Shown here in pieces: positions 1-5,940 of a stretch of DNA of 6,531 nucleotides; position 1 is the first letter of the stretch; every line of letters begins with the position of its first letter. The DNA is from Candidatus Sumerlaeota bacterium (GTDB lineage: Bacteria > Sumerlaeota > Sumerlaeia > JADFCT01): NCBI GenBank assembly GCA_026398575.1, contig JAPLSP010000572.1, forward strand, positions 1 to 6,531, written 5' to 3'. Under the pieces are notes generated by a model. The model was not told the DNA's origin, ran no database searches, and saw only the letters and a list, made by a program, of their open reading frames with translations. A program made the translations under genes and the position numbers.

Positions 1-111
1 CCACCAAGTTCCAGAACTCTTCCGAAATCTCCCATGTTTGTATACGAGCCACGATTGGCCTCCGTCAGCAGGATTAGCAACTGGCGGATTATGGACTCAT
101 GGCTTATGAGG
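1..111. other. Left-edge segment with no assignable gene
   Basis: This stretch follows the stop of the large propeller gene, in its direction of transcription. More than one reading frame is open to the window edge on either strand. One minus-strand frame includes the stretch M-G-D-F-G-R-V-L-E-L-G. None of the frames has a ribosome binding site or a recognisable family motif. No terminator hairpin with a T-run is visible after the TGA at 112-114. It could be the start of another gene or decayed sequence. Confidence 0.3.
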
Positions 112-2616
112 TCAAGCCTTTATTTGTAGATAAGCACTTAGGATAAATTGCTTATAGGCGCCGCCCCAAAAATCGCGAATGCGAGAACGAGCAAGCGGCG
201 AGTTATGTAAAGCCGTCGCAGGCAAACCGGTAAGGCGATAGAATTTGTTCGTTGGTCCGGCCGGTTTGCCATCATAAGCCACAAGATCGCTTGAAATTGT
301 TTTTCCGCCTGCCTGGATTCGTGGTCCGCGCGGTTCTATGCCGGAGGTTTGCTTGTCCTCTTTGTGAGGATAAATTTCAATTTGGTAATCACGACAGCGG
401 TTTTCGCCTTTATGGCCATCCTTGTTGTAAAAATAAAGTGATAGGCGATTAACCCGCTCTGTCGCCTTTACAAGAAGCCACAAATCCGGCCCTTCATGAG
501 TCCGTGGATAGGCTTCTCCATGATCGTCCCATTCGGCCTGCCGGCGAGTTCCGATATCCGGCACATAGAGCACTCGCGGATTGTCCGTGGTAATCCAGTG
601 AATCCAGTGGCGCAATGAATCGTTGGCAGGCGCATTCGGACCGATACTACCGATAATATCCGCAAAGAACGCCCGGATATGCCCAAAATTAAAGGAAATC
701 ACCAGTTTTGGAGGAGCGGCGTAGTTTGTGGCGCATAGTACAGCTCTGGCGCGCCCAAAGCGTCCGAGCCAGTCGCCTTGAGTGCTCCAATCCTCACCAA
801 GATATTCGGCGTAAGGAAGAGTCATTGGCGCGCGAAGGCCAAGCAGGCGCAAGTTCAATCCATCCATCTCGGCGGCAGATTGCAGTACCGCAGGCGAGGG
901 GAAGGAGATTGACGGTTTGCTATTGGCGTCTAGAGATTCCTTTGATTGCCGACTATTCAGTTTCGCGTTTCGGATTGCGGATTGCGAATTATTCGATTGT
1001 GGATTTGGCTGCACTGACTTGCCAATGATGGCGCCGGATTTACGGGCAAAATCCACGACAGCCTGCGAGGCGCGCGCAAGGCCGCCTTGGTAACTTGCGA
1101 CAAATGGGCAGCCGTCAGGCATGGGCTGGATGGAAGAGATATAGTTGTCGGTCAGGTAAGATTTTTCATCAAGATTGGGGATAGGCTTTCTGCTCAAAGC
1201 GCTGACGATACAAAAGCCAGCGCGGCGTGTGCCTACCCAAATCCTTCCTTCAGCATCTTCGGCAAGGCAAGTAATGTAGTCTTCAGGCAGCAGCCTATCC
1301 ATGATGCTCTTGGGCGCTTCCTTCCATCCCTTGGGCGCTCCTCCGTAGAGGCCTTTGATCTTTGCTGTATAATCTTTGCCGCGACGGAACGTGAAGTTTT
1401 TTCCGCCGTCCTCACTCCATGCCAAGCCGCAAGTGGTTCCTACCCAGATCACACTGTCGCTCGCGACGAGGATTTGATTGATGAGGTTGGAGGGAAGACC
1501 GTCGCCCTCAGCATCGAGAGGCAGCGAGCAGGTTTTGTCTTTGCCGAAACGCTCAGGAGCGCGGACGAAGCGCCAGGATTTGTAGTCGTCTTTTGCAGAG
1601 GCGATGGCGAGGCCATGGCATTGTGTGCCGACGTAGAGGTTACCGTCTTTATCGAAGGCGAGGCTGGAGCATTGGTCTTCGGGGAGGCATTCGATAAGGT
1701 TGGCGGTTTGATGCGCGGTCAGGGACGGAGGATATTTATCGAGCGATGTGGCCTCGGCGGCGCGGATGTAATAGCGCCATCGGCCGAGTTCGTAGTTCTC
1801 AGTTTTCGGTTTTCGGTTTTCGGTTTTCATCGCGGCACTACCGGAAGGCGACGGCTTTTCTTTATCGCCATCGTTTGAACCGGAAACCGAAAACTGAGAA
1901 CTGGAAACTGCGCTCGCGCTGTATCTCGCGAGGCCGAGGCTGCTGGCGATCCAGACGTCGCCGTTGGTGGGGCAGACGGCGATATCGAAGATGCGTTCGC
2001 CAAGGGGGCCATCGAGGCGATCGTAGGTGCGCCAGGATTCTCCATTATATACGCTGACGCCGTGGTTGAGGGTACCAACCCAGATACGTCCGAGTTTGTC
2101 GCAGGCGATGGCGTAGGCATTGTCGTCGCCGAGGGCGCTGTCGCCCGGTTCCCGCATGACGGCGCCCATGGTGCTAGGCTCTGCTTTGCCGCCGGTCTTC
2201 ACGCGCGTGAATTGCGTCCATTCTTTTCCGGCTGCGGCTTCGGGATCGAATCGGAAAACGCCATCGTCTTCGGTTCCGCCCCAGACGCATCCTTTGTCAT
2301 CGCGCGTCATGCAGACGATGAACTTGCCAACCTTCTTGTAAACTTCGCGCAGCTTATCCTTCTCATCTTCCTTTGTCTTTTTGGCAGCGGAGTCCTTCGA
2401 TGTCGCTTTGGGAGTGGAATCCTTCGATGTCGGCTTTGCGGCGGATGCGCTCTTGGATGTCGCGGAATCGTTTTTTTTCGCTGCAGCGGGCGCTGCTGCT
2501 TTAGGCTTGGTAGATTTTTCAGCGGCTAAAGATGTATTGAGCGCTTCAATCCATAACGCCGCCAAGATGACGATGCTATAAATGCAACTCAGCATATTTT
2601 TGCGACAAAGAAGCAT
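112..2616 (-). CDS. Exported two-component-regulator-type beta-propeller protein with extra C-terminal domain
   Basis: The chosen start gives 834 aa. A frame-open GTG at 2718 would add 34 residues before the signal peptide, so the ATG at 2616 is preferred, with a weak GGAA about six bases upstream. Residues 1-32 form a signal peptide with a hydrophobic core and an S-L-A-A end. Residues about 33-81 are a Lys/Ala/Ser-rich linker, followed by a charged helix. About seven Reg_prop-like motifs of the form D-x-x-G-x-(I/V)-W-x-G-T-x-x-x-G follow, near residues 103-124, 169-190, 211-232, 319-338, 381-398, 449-469 and 492-515. Residues about 600-755 form a second domain containing G-E-D-W-S-T-Q-G-D-W-L-G-R-F-G, beta-rich in appearance, and the end contains R-I-R-D-F-W-G-G. 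Known family: these propellers often act as ligand-sensing periplasmic modules. Here no kinase or DNA-binding domain follows, so a free exported protein is inferred. Residues about 234-275 and 532-566 are encoded by inserted repeats. Ligand and function are unknown. Confidence 0.85.
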   Translation of the reverse strand: MLLCRKNMLSCIYSIVILAALWIEALNTSLAAEKSTKPKAAAPAAAKKNDSATSKSASAAKPTSKDSTPKATSKDSAAKKTKEDEKDKLREVYKKVGKFIVCMTRDDKGCVWGGTEDDGVFRFDPEAAAGKEWTQFTRVKTGGKAEPSTMGAVMREPGDSALGDDNAYAIACDKLGRIWVGTLNHGVSVYNGESWRTYDRLDGPLGERIFDIAVCPTNGDVWIASSLGLARYSASAVSSSQFSVSGSNDGDKEKPSPSGSAAMKTENRKPKTENYELGRWRYYIRAAEATSLDKYPPSLTAHQTANLIECLPEDQCSSLAFDKDGNLYVGTQCHGLAIASAKDDYKSWRFVRAPERFGKDKTCSLPLDAEGDGLPSNLINQILVASDSVIWVGTTCGLAWSEDGGKNFTFRRGKDYTAKIKGLYGGAPKGWKEAPKSIMDRLLPEDYITCLAEDAEGRIWVGTRRAGFCIVSALSRKPIPNLDEKSYLTDNYISSIQPMPDGCPFVASYQGGLARASQAVVDFARKSGAIIGKSVQPNPQSNNSQSAIRNAKLNSRQSKESLDANSKPSISFPSPAVLQSAAEMDGLNLRLLGLRAPMTLPYAEYLGEDWSTQGDWLGRFGRARAVLCATNYAAPPKLVISFNFGHIRAFFADIIGSIGPNAPANDSLRHWIHWITTDNPRVLYVPDIGTRRQAEWDDHGEAYPRTHEGPDLWLLVKATERVNRLSLYFYNKDGHKGENRCRDYQIEIYPHKEDKQTSGIEPRGPRIQAGGKTISSDLVAYDGKPAGPTNKFYRLTGLPATALHNSPLARSRIRDFWGGAYKQFILSAYLQIKA
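958..1010. repeat. Degenerate heptamer repeat inserted in the propeller gene
   Basis: The plus strand carries two perfect copies of CGGATTG in tandem at 971-977 and 978-984. They are flanked by degenerate relatives such as CGAATTA, TTCGATTG and GGATTTG. On the coding strand this translates into an Asn/Gln/Ser-rich stretch including N-P-Q-S and S-Q-S-A-I-R-N. It sits between the last propeller repeat and the C-terminal domain and keeps the frame open. This resembles short dispersed repeats of environmental bacterial genomes rather than a conserved protein segment. Confidence 0.6.
1795..1901. repeat. In-frame inverted-repeat element inside the propeller gene
   Basis: Arms at 1795-1818 and 1878-1901 are inverted copies of each other over 24 bases with one mismatch, around a 59-base centre. 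Each arm is built from repeats of the type TTTTCGG. The left arm continues as further copies to about 1827. On the coding strand the element gives the peptides S-S-Q-F-S-V-S-G and K-T-E-N-R-K-P-K-T-E-N-Y-E-L around a Gly/Ser/Lys-rich centre. The insertion lies in a loop between two propeller motifs, and the blade sequence resumes afterwards with G-R-W-R-Y-Y. It looks like a hairpin-forming short repeat that landed in frame. Confidence 0.7.
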
Positions 2617-2788
2617 CTGCTTTTCCGTGGTGACGGAGGGCGGCGAGGGCGGGGGCGTCAGACCTTGAATTCTGTAGTTCTCTTGGATCCCGCCTTGCCG
2701 CCTTGCGATCACACCCACCGTCCTTGTTCAGTCGCCGGGAATTTCATTCATCGCGCCTCGCGCATGCATGATATGAATATGGAATCAC

Positions 2789-2806
2789 GCTTATGTTGTG
2801 ATAAGC
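2789..2806. promoter_or_regulatory. Perfect 6-bp inverted repeat in the leader of the large propeller gene
   Basis: GCTTAT and ATAAGC face each other across a 6-base spacer. The site lies about 38 bases downstream of the -10 box at 2844-2849 and well upstream of the chosen ATG at 2616. It could be an operator for a dimeric repressor or a small RNA hairpin. Six-base arms in an AT-rich gap can also arise by chance. Confidence 0.3.
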
Positions 2807-2843
2807 AAGGGATTTCTTGCATTTGGATTCATAATTCGCCGTC

Positions 2844-2872
2844 AATATACCGGAAGAAAATGTGAACGTCAC
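2844..2872 (-). promoter_or_regulatory. Sigma-70-like promoter for the large propeller gene
   Basis: Read on the minus strand, the -35 box is GTGACG (2867-2872, four of six to consensus) and the -10 box is TATATT (2844-2849, five of six), separated by exactly 17 bases. It begins 17 bases beyond the stop of the upstream PQQ-type gene and would give a leader of roughly 220 bases before the ATG at 2616. This suggests the large propeller gene can be transcribed separately from the two upstream propeller genes. Confidence 0.5.
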
Positions 2873-2888
2873 TAAAATACTATATCCC

Positions 2889-4142
2889 TCATTTGGAAGC
2901 GCCGATGCAATAGAGGTTGCTGAAGCTGCGCAGGAAGATCTGGCCTTCGCTGATGACGGGGGAGGCGTATGTTTTTTCGCCCAGTTCGTTGCGCGACACC
3001 ACCTCGGACTTGGGGCCGGCTTTGACTACGGTCGCGACGCCGTCGTCGTTCAGGAAATAGACCAGGCCGTTGGCGGTGACGGGCGAGGCGTGGGCGAGAC
3101 CCATTTTTTCTTTCCACAGAATCTTGCCGGTCGCGGCCTCGTAGCAGACCACCGACTTGTCCTGAGAGGAGGAGGTGAAGAAATAGTCGCCCACCGCAAT
3201 CGGCGACGGAACGTAGGGCGCGCCGTCCGGCGTTTTCCAGACGATCTTGCTCTTGGTGACATTGCCCTGGCCGTCGGGCTTGATGGCCACGAGGATGCGG
3301 TTGGGCCAGCTGCTGCTGCAAAAGACAAGCCCGGCCTTCTCATTGTAGGTGGGCGTGGCGACAAAATCCGTCGAAGGCCCGTCAGTTGTCCAGATTTCCT
3401 TGCCGTCTTTGGGATCATAGCTGATCACGGAATTGTTGCCGGCGACGATCATTTGAACGCGACCGCCCATTTCGGCGATCAGCGGGGCGCTGTAACTTTG
3501 GGTTGGGTTCTTGCGCGGAACCTTCCAGAGCGTTTTGCCGTCGGCCTTGCTCACGGCCACCATCAGGTTCTCGCCCTCTTTGCTGTCGCAGACGACGATC
3601 ACCTTGTCCTCGAACAGCGTGGGCGTATGCGAGAAGCCCCATCCGCTCTTGAAACTGCCGGGACGGACGATCCACTTCTGCTCGCCGCTGAAATCATGCG
3701 CGGCGATGACGACCTTGTCGCCGTCGAGAAAGGTAACGTAAATTTTTTCGCCGTCGGTGACCGGCGTGCTGGAGGCGTAGCTGTTTTCTTTGTTCTTCGC
3801 CTCCAGCGGCGACTGGATGACGGTCTTCTGCCAGAGGACTTTGCCGGTCTTGCGGTCGAGGCTGAGCAAAACGCGATCCTTGGTATCGGCCAAGGCGGTG
3901 GTCAGAAAAATCCGGTCGCCCCATAGGATCGGCGAGGAGTGGCCGGCGCCGGGGATGGGCGTTTTCCAAACGACATTGGAGGTTCCGCTCCATTGGGTTG
4001 GGACGTTGGTTTCGAGGCTGACGCCATTGCCGCGCGGGCCGCGCCAGCAAGGCCAGTTCTCGGCCCGCGAGGGGAGTTGCGCCATCAGAACCAAAACGGC
4101 GAGGGTGATCGAGCTGCTTCGGATAGCCTTCCTTGTCTTCAT
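2889..4142 (-). CDS. Exported PQQ-like beta-propeller repeat protein
   Basis: The chosen ATG at 4142 gives 417 aa. An open GTG at 4190 would place 16 residues before the signal peptide. Residues 1-27 are a signal peptide: a basic start (M-K-T-R-K), a hydrophobic core and a likely cleavage after P-S-R-A. The mature part opens with N-W-P-C-W-R-G-P-R-G-N-G-V-S, a signature common at the start of PQQ-like propeller proteins of Planctomycetes and Verrucomicrobia. Blade-closing motifs of the form (T/D)-G-K-x-x-W recur near residues 99-104, 201-206, 246-251 and 338-343, with repeated A-S/S-P-V/I strands between them. The fold resembles that of the assembly factor BamB and quinoprotein dehydrogenases. 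The vicinal cysteine pair of PQQ alcohol dehydrogenases is not seen, so cofactor binding or enzyme activity should not be assumed. The likely role is periplasmic or surface binding or scaffolding. The gene lies 190 bases downstream of the lipoprotein propeller gene. Confidence 0.9.
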   Translation of the reverse strand: MKTRKAIRSSSITLAVLVLMAQLPSRAENWPCWRGPRGNGVSLETNVPTQWSGTSNVVWKTPIPGAGHSSPILWGDRIFLTTALADTKDRVLLSLDRKTGKVLWQKTVIQSPLEAKNKENSYASSTPVTDGEKIYVTFLDGDKVVIAAHDFSGEQKWIVRPGSFKSGWGFSHTPTLFEDKVIVVCDSKEGENLMVAVSKADGKTLWKVPRKNPTQSYSAPLIAEMGGRVQMIVAGNNSVISYDPKDGKEIWTTDGPSTDFVATPTYNEKAGLVFCSSSWPNRILVAIKPDGQGNVTKSKIVWKTPDGAPYVPSPIAVGDYFFTSSSQDKSVVCYEAATGKILWKEKMGLAHASPVTANGLVYFLNDDGVATVVKAGPKSEVVSRNELGEKTYASPVISEGQIFLRSFSNLYCIGASK

Positions 4143-4197
4143 GTTTGGGGCTCTCTTTCTTGTATGATGGTAAGTCATTAACCAATTCACATAAGGC

Positions 4198-4291
4198 TAC
4201 CACAGAGACACCGAGGCACAGAGAAATACACCAAGAAATGCGTGAAAAATGCTCTTTGCGAATTTCTCTGTGCCTCGGTGTCTCTGTGGTA
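4198..4291. repeat. Perfect 30-bp inverted repeat in an intergenic gap
   Basis: The arms at 4198-4227 and 4262-4291 are exact reverse complements across a 34-base centre. The left arm begins TACCACAGAGACACCGAGGC. The outer bases do not extend the pairing. It lies between the stop of the lipoprotein gene (4333) and the start of the PQQ-like gene (4142), both on the minus strand. Transcribed RNA would form a long hairpin there, but no T-run follows, so a standard intrinsic terminator is unlikely. The 'cacagagacac(c/a)gaggcacagag' type is a familiar dispersed repeat in environmental genomes. Roles as a REP-like mobile repeat, mRNA stabiliser or processing site are inference. Confidence 0.85.
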
Positions 4292-4332
4292 ACCTCCTCG
4301 TTATGCGACTCAAGGCATGCGAATTTTGTTAC

Positions 4333-5415
4333 TCATCGCTGAAGGTCCCCTGGTTTTTCGGGAATGCCCGGGTCCTCTAGGATTTGGACAGCGGTCGCGG
4401 GACCGAGGTTTTTCCAATCATACAGCGCCCAGACGACTTTCTTGTCCGGGGTGATTTCAACCAGCTGGCAGCCTTTGCCGCGATTGCCTCTCGAACAGAA
4501 AATGGTGTTGCCGTTGGCCAGGCGGACGCAACTCTGGCAGTCCACGAACACAATCTCCGGCGGCAGATCGGAGAGTTTGAATTCCCAGACCGTCTCGCCT
4601 TTGGGATTCACTTCGCGCGTGAGCTTTTCCTTTTCGTTGGTGATCAGCGTGTTGCCATTGCGCAGGCGGATCGCCGCCCAGGGGGAAGGGATGGTATAGG
4701 ACCATATCTCTTTGAAGTCTTTGTCGTACTCGACAACTTTGTTCAGGCTCAGCCAGGGGACAAGGTAGGTTCCGCCGGCGGTCATCCGGCCACGGCGAAA
4801 TTGGCCGTGAACGCTGCCGGGACCGGCGGGACTCGGCGCGGCCAACTCATGCGAGACTTCCATGTCGCCCGTTTTCTTATTGATGATCATCAGTTTGGGA
4901 GGCAGGCCGTTTTGCACGACGAAAACTTTGTCGAGCCCGATCGGCTGGACCGAGTGAATCTCTGTACCCTTGGGAGCATCCAGATGCCAGACAACTTTTT
5001 TTTGCGGCGTGATCTCCTCGGCGTATTGCATGCGAGAGAAGAGGATGTTTCCGTTGCTGAGCAGCCAGATGTCATCGTACTCCCACCCTTTCCCGGTGGA
5101 ATAAGTCCAGATGACCTTGCCGCCATGGACGAGGAGCATTGTGTTGTAGCCTTCGCCGATGTACAGCATCGAGTGCTGCGCCAGCCCCTTGCCCGGCAAA
5201 TGGGCAGGCGCCAAATTCGTTGACGACAATTTTTCAAGCGGAGGATCCGACGGGATTTCGGCAGGCCCGGTCGCCGGCACATCCGCCGCAGTGAACTGCG
5301 CAAGGACGTCGAGCGCCGGAGTGACCGCGGAAGTTTCTCCGGTGACTGCCTTTTGACCAACGGTTGAACAACCACAGGTGAGCAGGGCCAGGACGATGAC
5401 GGCAAAACGGTTCAT
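4333..5415 (-). CDS. Putative lipoprotein with NHL/arylsulfotransferase-like beta-propeller
   Basis: This 360-aa protein starts with M-N-R-F-A-V-I-V-L-A-L-L-T-C-G-C-S, a lipoprotein-type signal. The probable lipidated residue is Cys16 after T-C-G, a slightly atypical lipobox; Cys14 is an alternative. Residues about 17-75 are an Ala/Thr/Pro-rich tether. The rest carries propeller-like repeats of the form N-G-N-(I/T)-x followed by E-(I/V)-x-P-x-x-K/E-x-V-W, near residues 121-143, 253-277 and 301-329. The protein ends in Y-D-W-K-N-L-G-P-A-T-A-V-Q-I-L. Such repeats occur in outer-membrane or periplasmic propellers that resemble the arylsulfotransferase scaffold. The catalytic histidine and arginine set of that enzyme cannot be confirmed here, so an enzyme name is not justified. 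A weak GAGA lies upstream of the ATG, and a good promoter lies at 5475-5504. It is the first of three consecutive propeller genes. Confidence 0.82.
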   Translation of the reverse strand: MNRFAVIVLALLTCGCSTVGQKAVTGETSAVTPALDVLAQFTAADVPATGPAEIPSDPPLEKLSSTNLAPAHLPGKGLAQHSMLYIGEGYNTMLLVHGGKVIWTYSTGKGWEYDDIWLLSNGNILFSRMQYAEEITPQKKVVWHLDAPKGTEIHSVQPIGLDKVFVVQNGLPPKLMIINKKTGDMEVSHELAAPSPAGPGSVHGQFRRGRMTAGGTYLVPWLSLNKVVEYDKDFKEIWSYTIPSPWAAIRLRNGNTLITNEKEKLTREVNPKGETVWEFKLSDLPPEIVFVDCQSCVRLANGNTIFCSRGNRGKGCQLVEITPDKKVVWALYDWKNLGPATAVQILEDPGIPEKPGDLQR

Positions 5416-5474
5416 GGTTCATCTCTTGTCTTTATGGATTAGATTTTTTGTGTAAAGAGTGAATTTGAAAACTG

Positions 5475-5504
5475 CTTATAGTTGATGAATGCCCCTGCTT
5501 TCAA
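5475..5504 (-). promoter_or_regulatory. Sigma-70-like promoter for the lipoprotein propeller gene
   Basis: On the minus strand the -35 box is TTGAAA (5499-5504) and the -10 box is TATAAG (5475-5480), with an 18-base spacer. Both boxes are close to consensus. Transcription would start about 50 bases before the ATG at 5415, a normal leader length. Confidence 0.55.
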
Positions 5505-5556
5505 ACCATAATTCCCAAATTCATAAACTCCTGATTTCCAAATCCAACCTCCGGCC

Positions 5557-5599
5557 AAAGTCAGGGAAACCCTGATAACAAAGTCAGGTAAATGCTGAT
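5557..5599. repeat. Two 20-bp direct repeats with palindromic cores between divergent promoters
   Basis: Copy 1 (5557-5576) is AAAGTCAGGGAAACCCTGAT and copy 2 (5580-5599) is AAAGTCAGGTAAATGCTGAT. They match at 17 of 20 positions with a 23-base period. Copy 1 contains a perfect palindrome, TCAGGG-AAA-CCCTGA (5561-5575); copy 2 keeps only TCAG and CTGA. The pair lies upstream of the minus-strand promoter at 5475-5504 and just upstream of the plus-strand TATAAT at 5633. The layout suggests tandem binding sites for a dimeric regulator serving one or both promoters. The regulator is unknown. Confidence 0.55.
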
Positions 5600-5610
5600 C
5601 CCGATTTATG

Positions 5611-5638
5611 TTTATATTCCATCTTGCCGATTTATAAT
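5611..5638 (+). promoter_or_regulatory. Promoter of the decayed NmrA-like gene
   Basis: A perfect TATAAT at 5633-5638 is preceded at 16 bases by TTTATA (5611-5616, four of six to the -35 consensus). It points toward the broken gene that starts at 5755, leaving a leader of about 110 bases that contains inverted GTTCG/CGAAC half-sites. Confidence 0.4.
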
Positions 5639-5646
5639 TAGGTTTT

Positions 5647-5714
5647 GGTTCGCAGCACGAACCGCGCCAGACAAAAACATGAATATAAATTTTTTAGCGA
5701 ACATGTTTAGTTCG
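5647..5714. promoter_or_regulatory. Operator-like GTTCG/CGAAC inverted repeats
   Basis: GGTTCG-cagca-CGAACC (5647-5663) is a perfect inverted repeat with 6-base arms, placed where transcription from the TATAAT at 5633 would begin. A second pair in opposite order, CGAAC (5698-5702) and GTTCG (5710-5714), lies 35 bases further on. Four copies of one half-site within 68 bases at a promoter suggest a repressor operator. NmrA-like genes are often next to small winged-helix regulators, but none is present in this window. Confidence 0.45.
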
Positions 5715-5754
5715 AAGGATGAAAAGACGATGAAGAAGGTATGTGGAGGAAACC

Positions 5755-5940
5755 ATGAAACGTAAAATCCCATTCACAGGCGCTACAGGCCGATCAGGCG
5801 AAGGCGGTCGAACGGTAGTGGAAATACTTCGACAACGCAAACATCCGGGGCGCGCCTTTGGCCGGCGCGAGGACAAACGCGCCAATGCGGCGCGGTAGAT
5901 CGGCGCCGAGGTGGTTGTCGGGGTCTCAGCCGCGACTACA
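5755..5940 (+). pseudogene. Remnant of an NmrA-like NAD(P)-binding protein
   Basis: The frame from the ATG at 5755 has a strong GGAGGA Shine-Dalgarno (5745-5750), four bases before the ATG. It reads M-K-R-K-I-P-F-T-G-A-T-G-R-S-G, the dinucleotide-binding T-G-A-T-G-x-x-G motif, then T-V-V-E-I-L, then H-P-G-R-A-F-G-R-R-E-D-K-R-A. After 47 codons comes TAG (5896-5898), but homologous-looking sequence continues in the same frame as I-G-A-E-V-V-V-G and then G-V-S-A-A. In NmrA-like proteins a G-A-E-V-V-x-G-D block follows the R-x-x-D-x-R segment, and a G-V-x-A block comes roughly a dozen residues later. Here the two are fused, suggesting an internal deletion. The resemblance stops at the end of the convergent nucleotidyltransferase gene (5941). 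The rest of the protein is missing, so function is lost. The assignment rests on motif order recalled from the family, not an alignment. Confidence 0.68.

Noticed and set aside
130..156. ATAAGC ... GCTTAT inverted repeat near the end of the large propeller gene, resembling the one at 2789-2806
   Set aside because: The spacer differs (14 versus 6 bases), it lies in coding sequence, and six-base arms can match by chance.
1087..1878. A 263-codon plus-strand open frame
   Set aside because: It is antisense to the large propeller gene and ends within the repeat insertion. There is no motif or ribosome binding site supporting it.
2634..2656. G-quadruplex on the plus strand upstream of the large propeller gene
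   Set aside because: There are only three runs of three or more G; a four-run structure would need two-tier GG runs. The mRNA side is C-rich, so a role is weakly supported.
2862..3926. A 354-codon plus-strand open frame
   Set aside because: It lies antisense to the PQQ-like gene, whose signal peptide and propeller repeats are clear. Its translation is low-complexity and typical of a GC-rich shadow frame.
4198..4291. Reading the 30-bp inverted repeat as an intrinsic terminator
   Set aside because: The 34-base loop and the absence of a following T-run do not fit a rho-independent terminator.
4384..5223. A 279-codon plus-strand open frame
   Set aside because: It is antisense to the lipoprotein gene, which has a lipoprotein signal and repeats. 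It shows no recognisable domain.
5719..5765. Short upstream ATGs that could encode leader peptides before the NmrA-like ATG
   Set aside because: Several ATGs occur in an AG-rich leader, but the peptides are only a few residues to eleven residues long and show no regulatory codon run or alternative hairpins.
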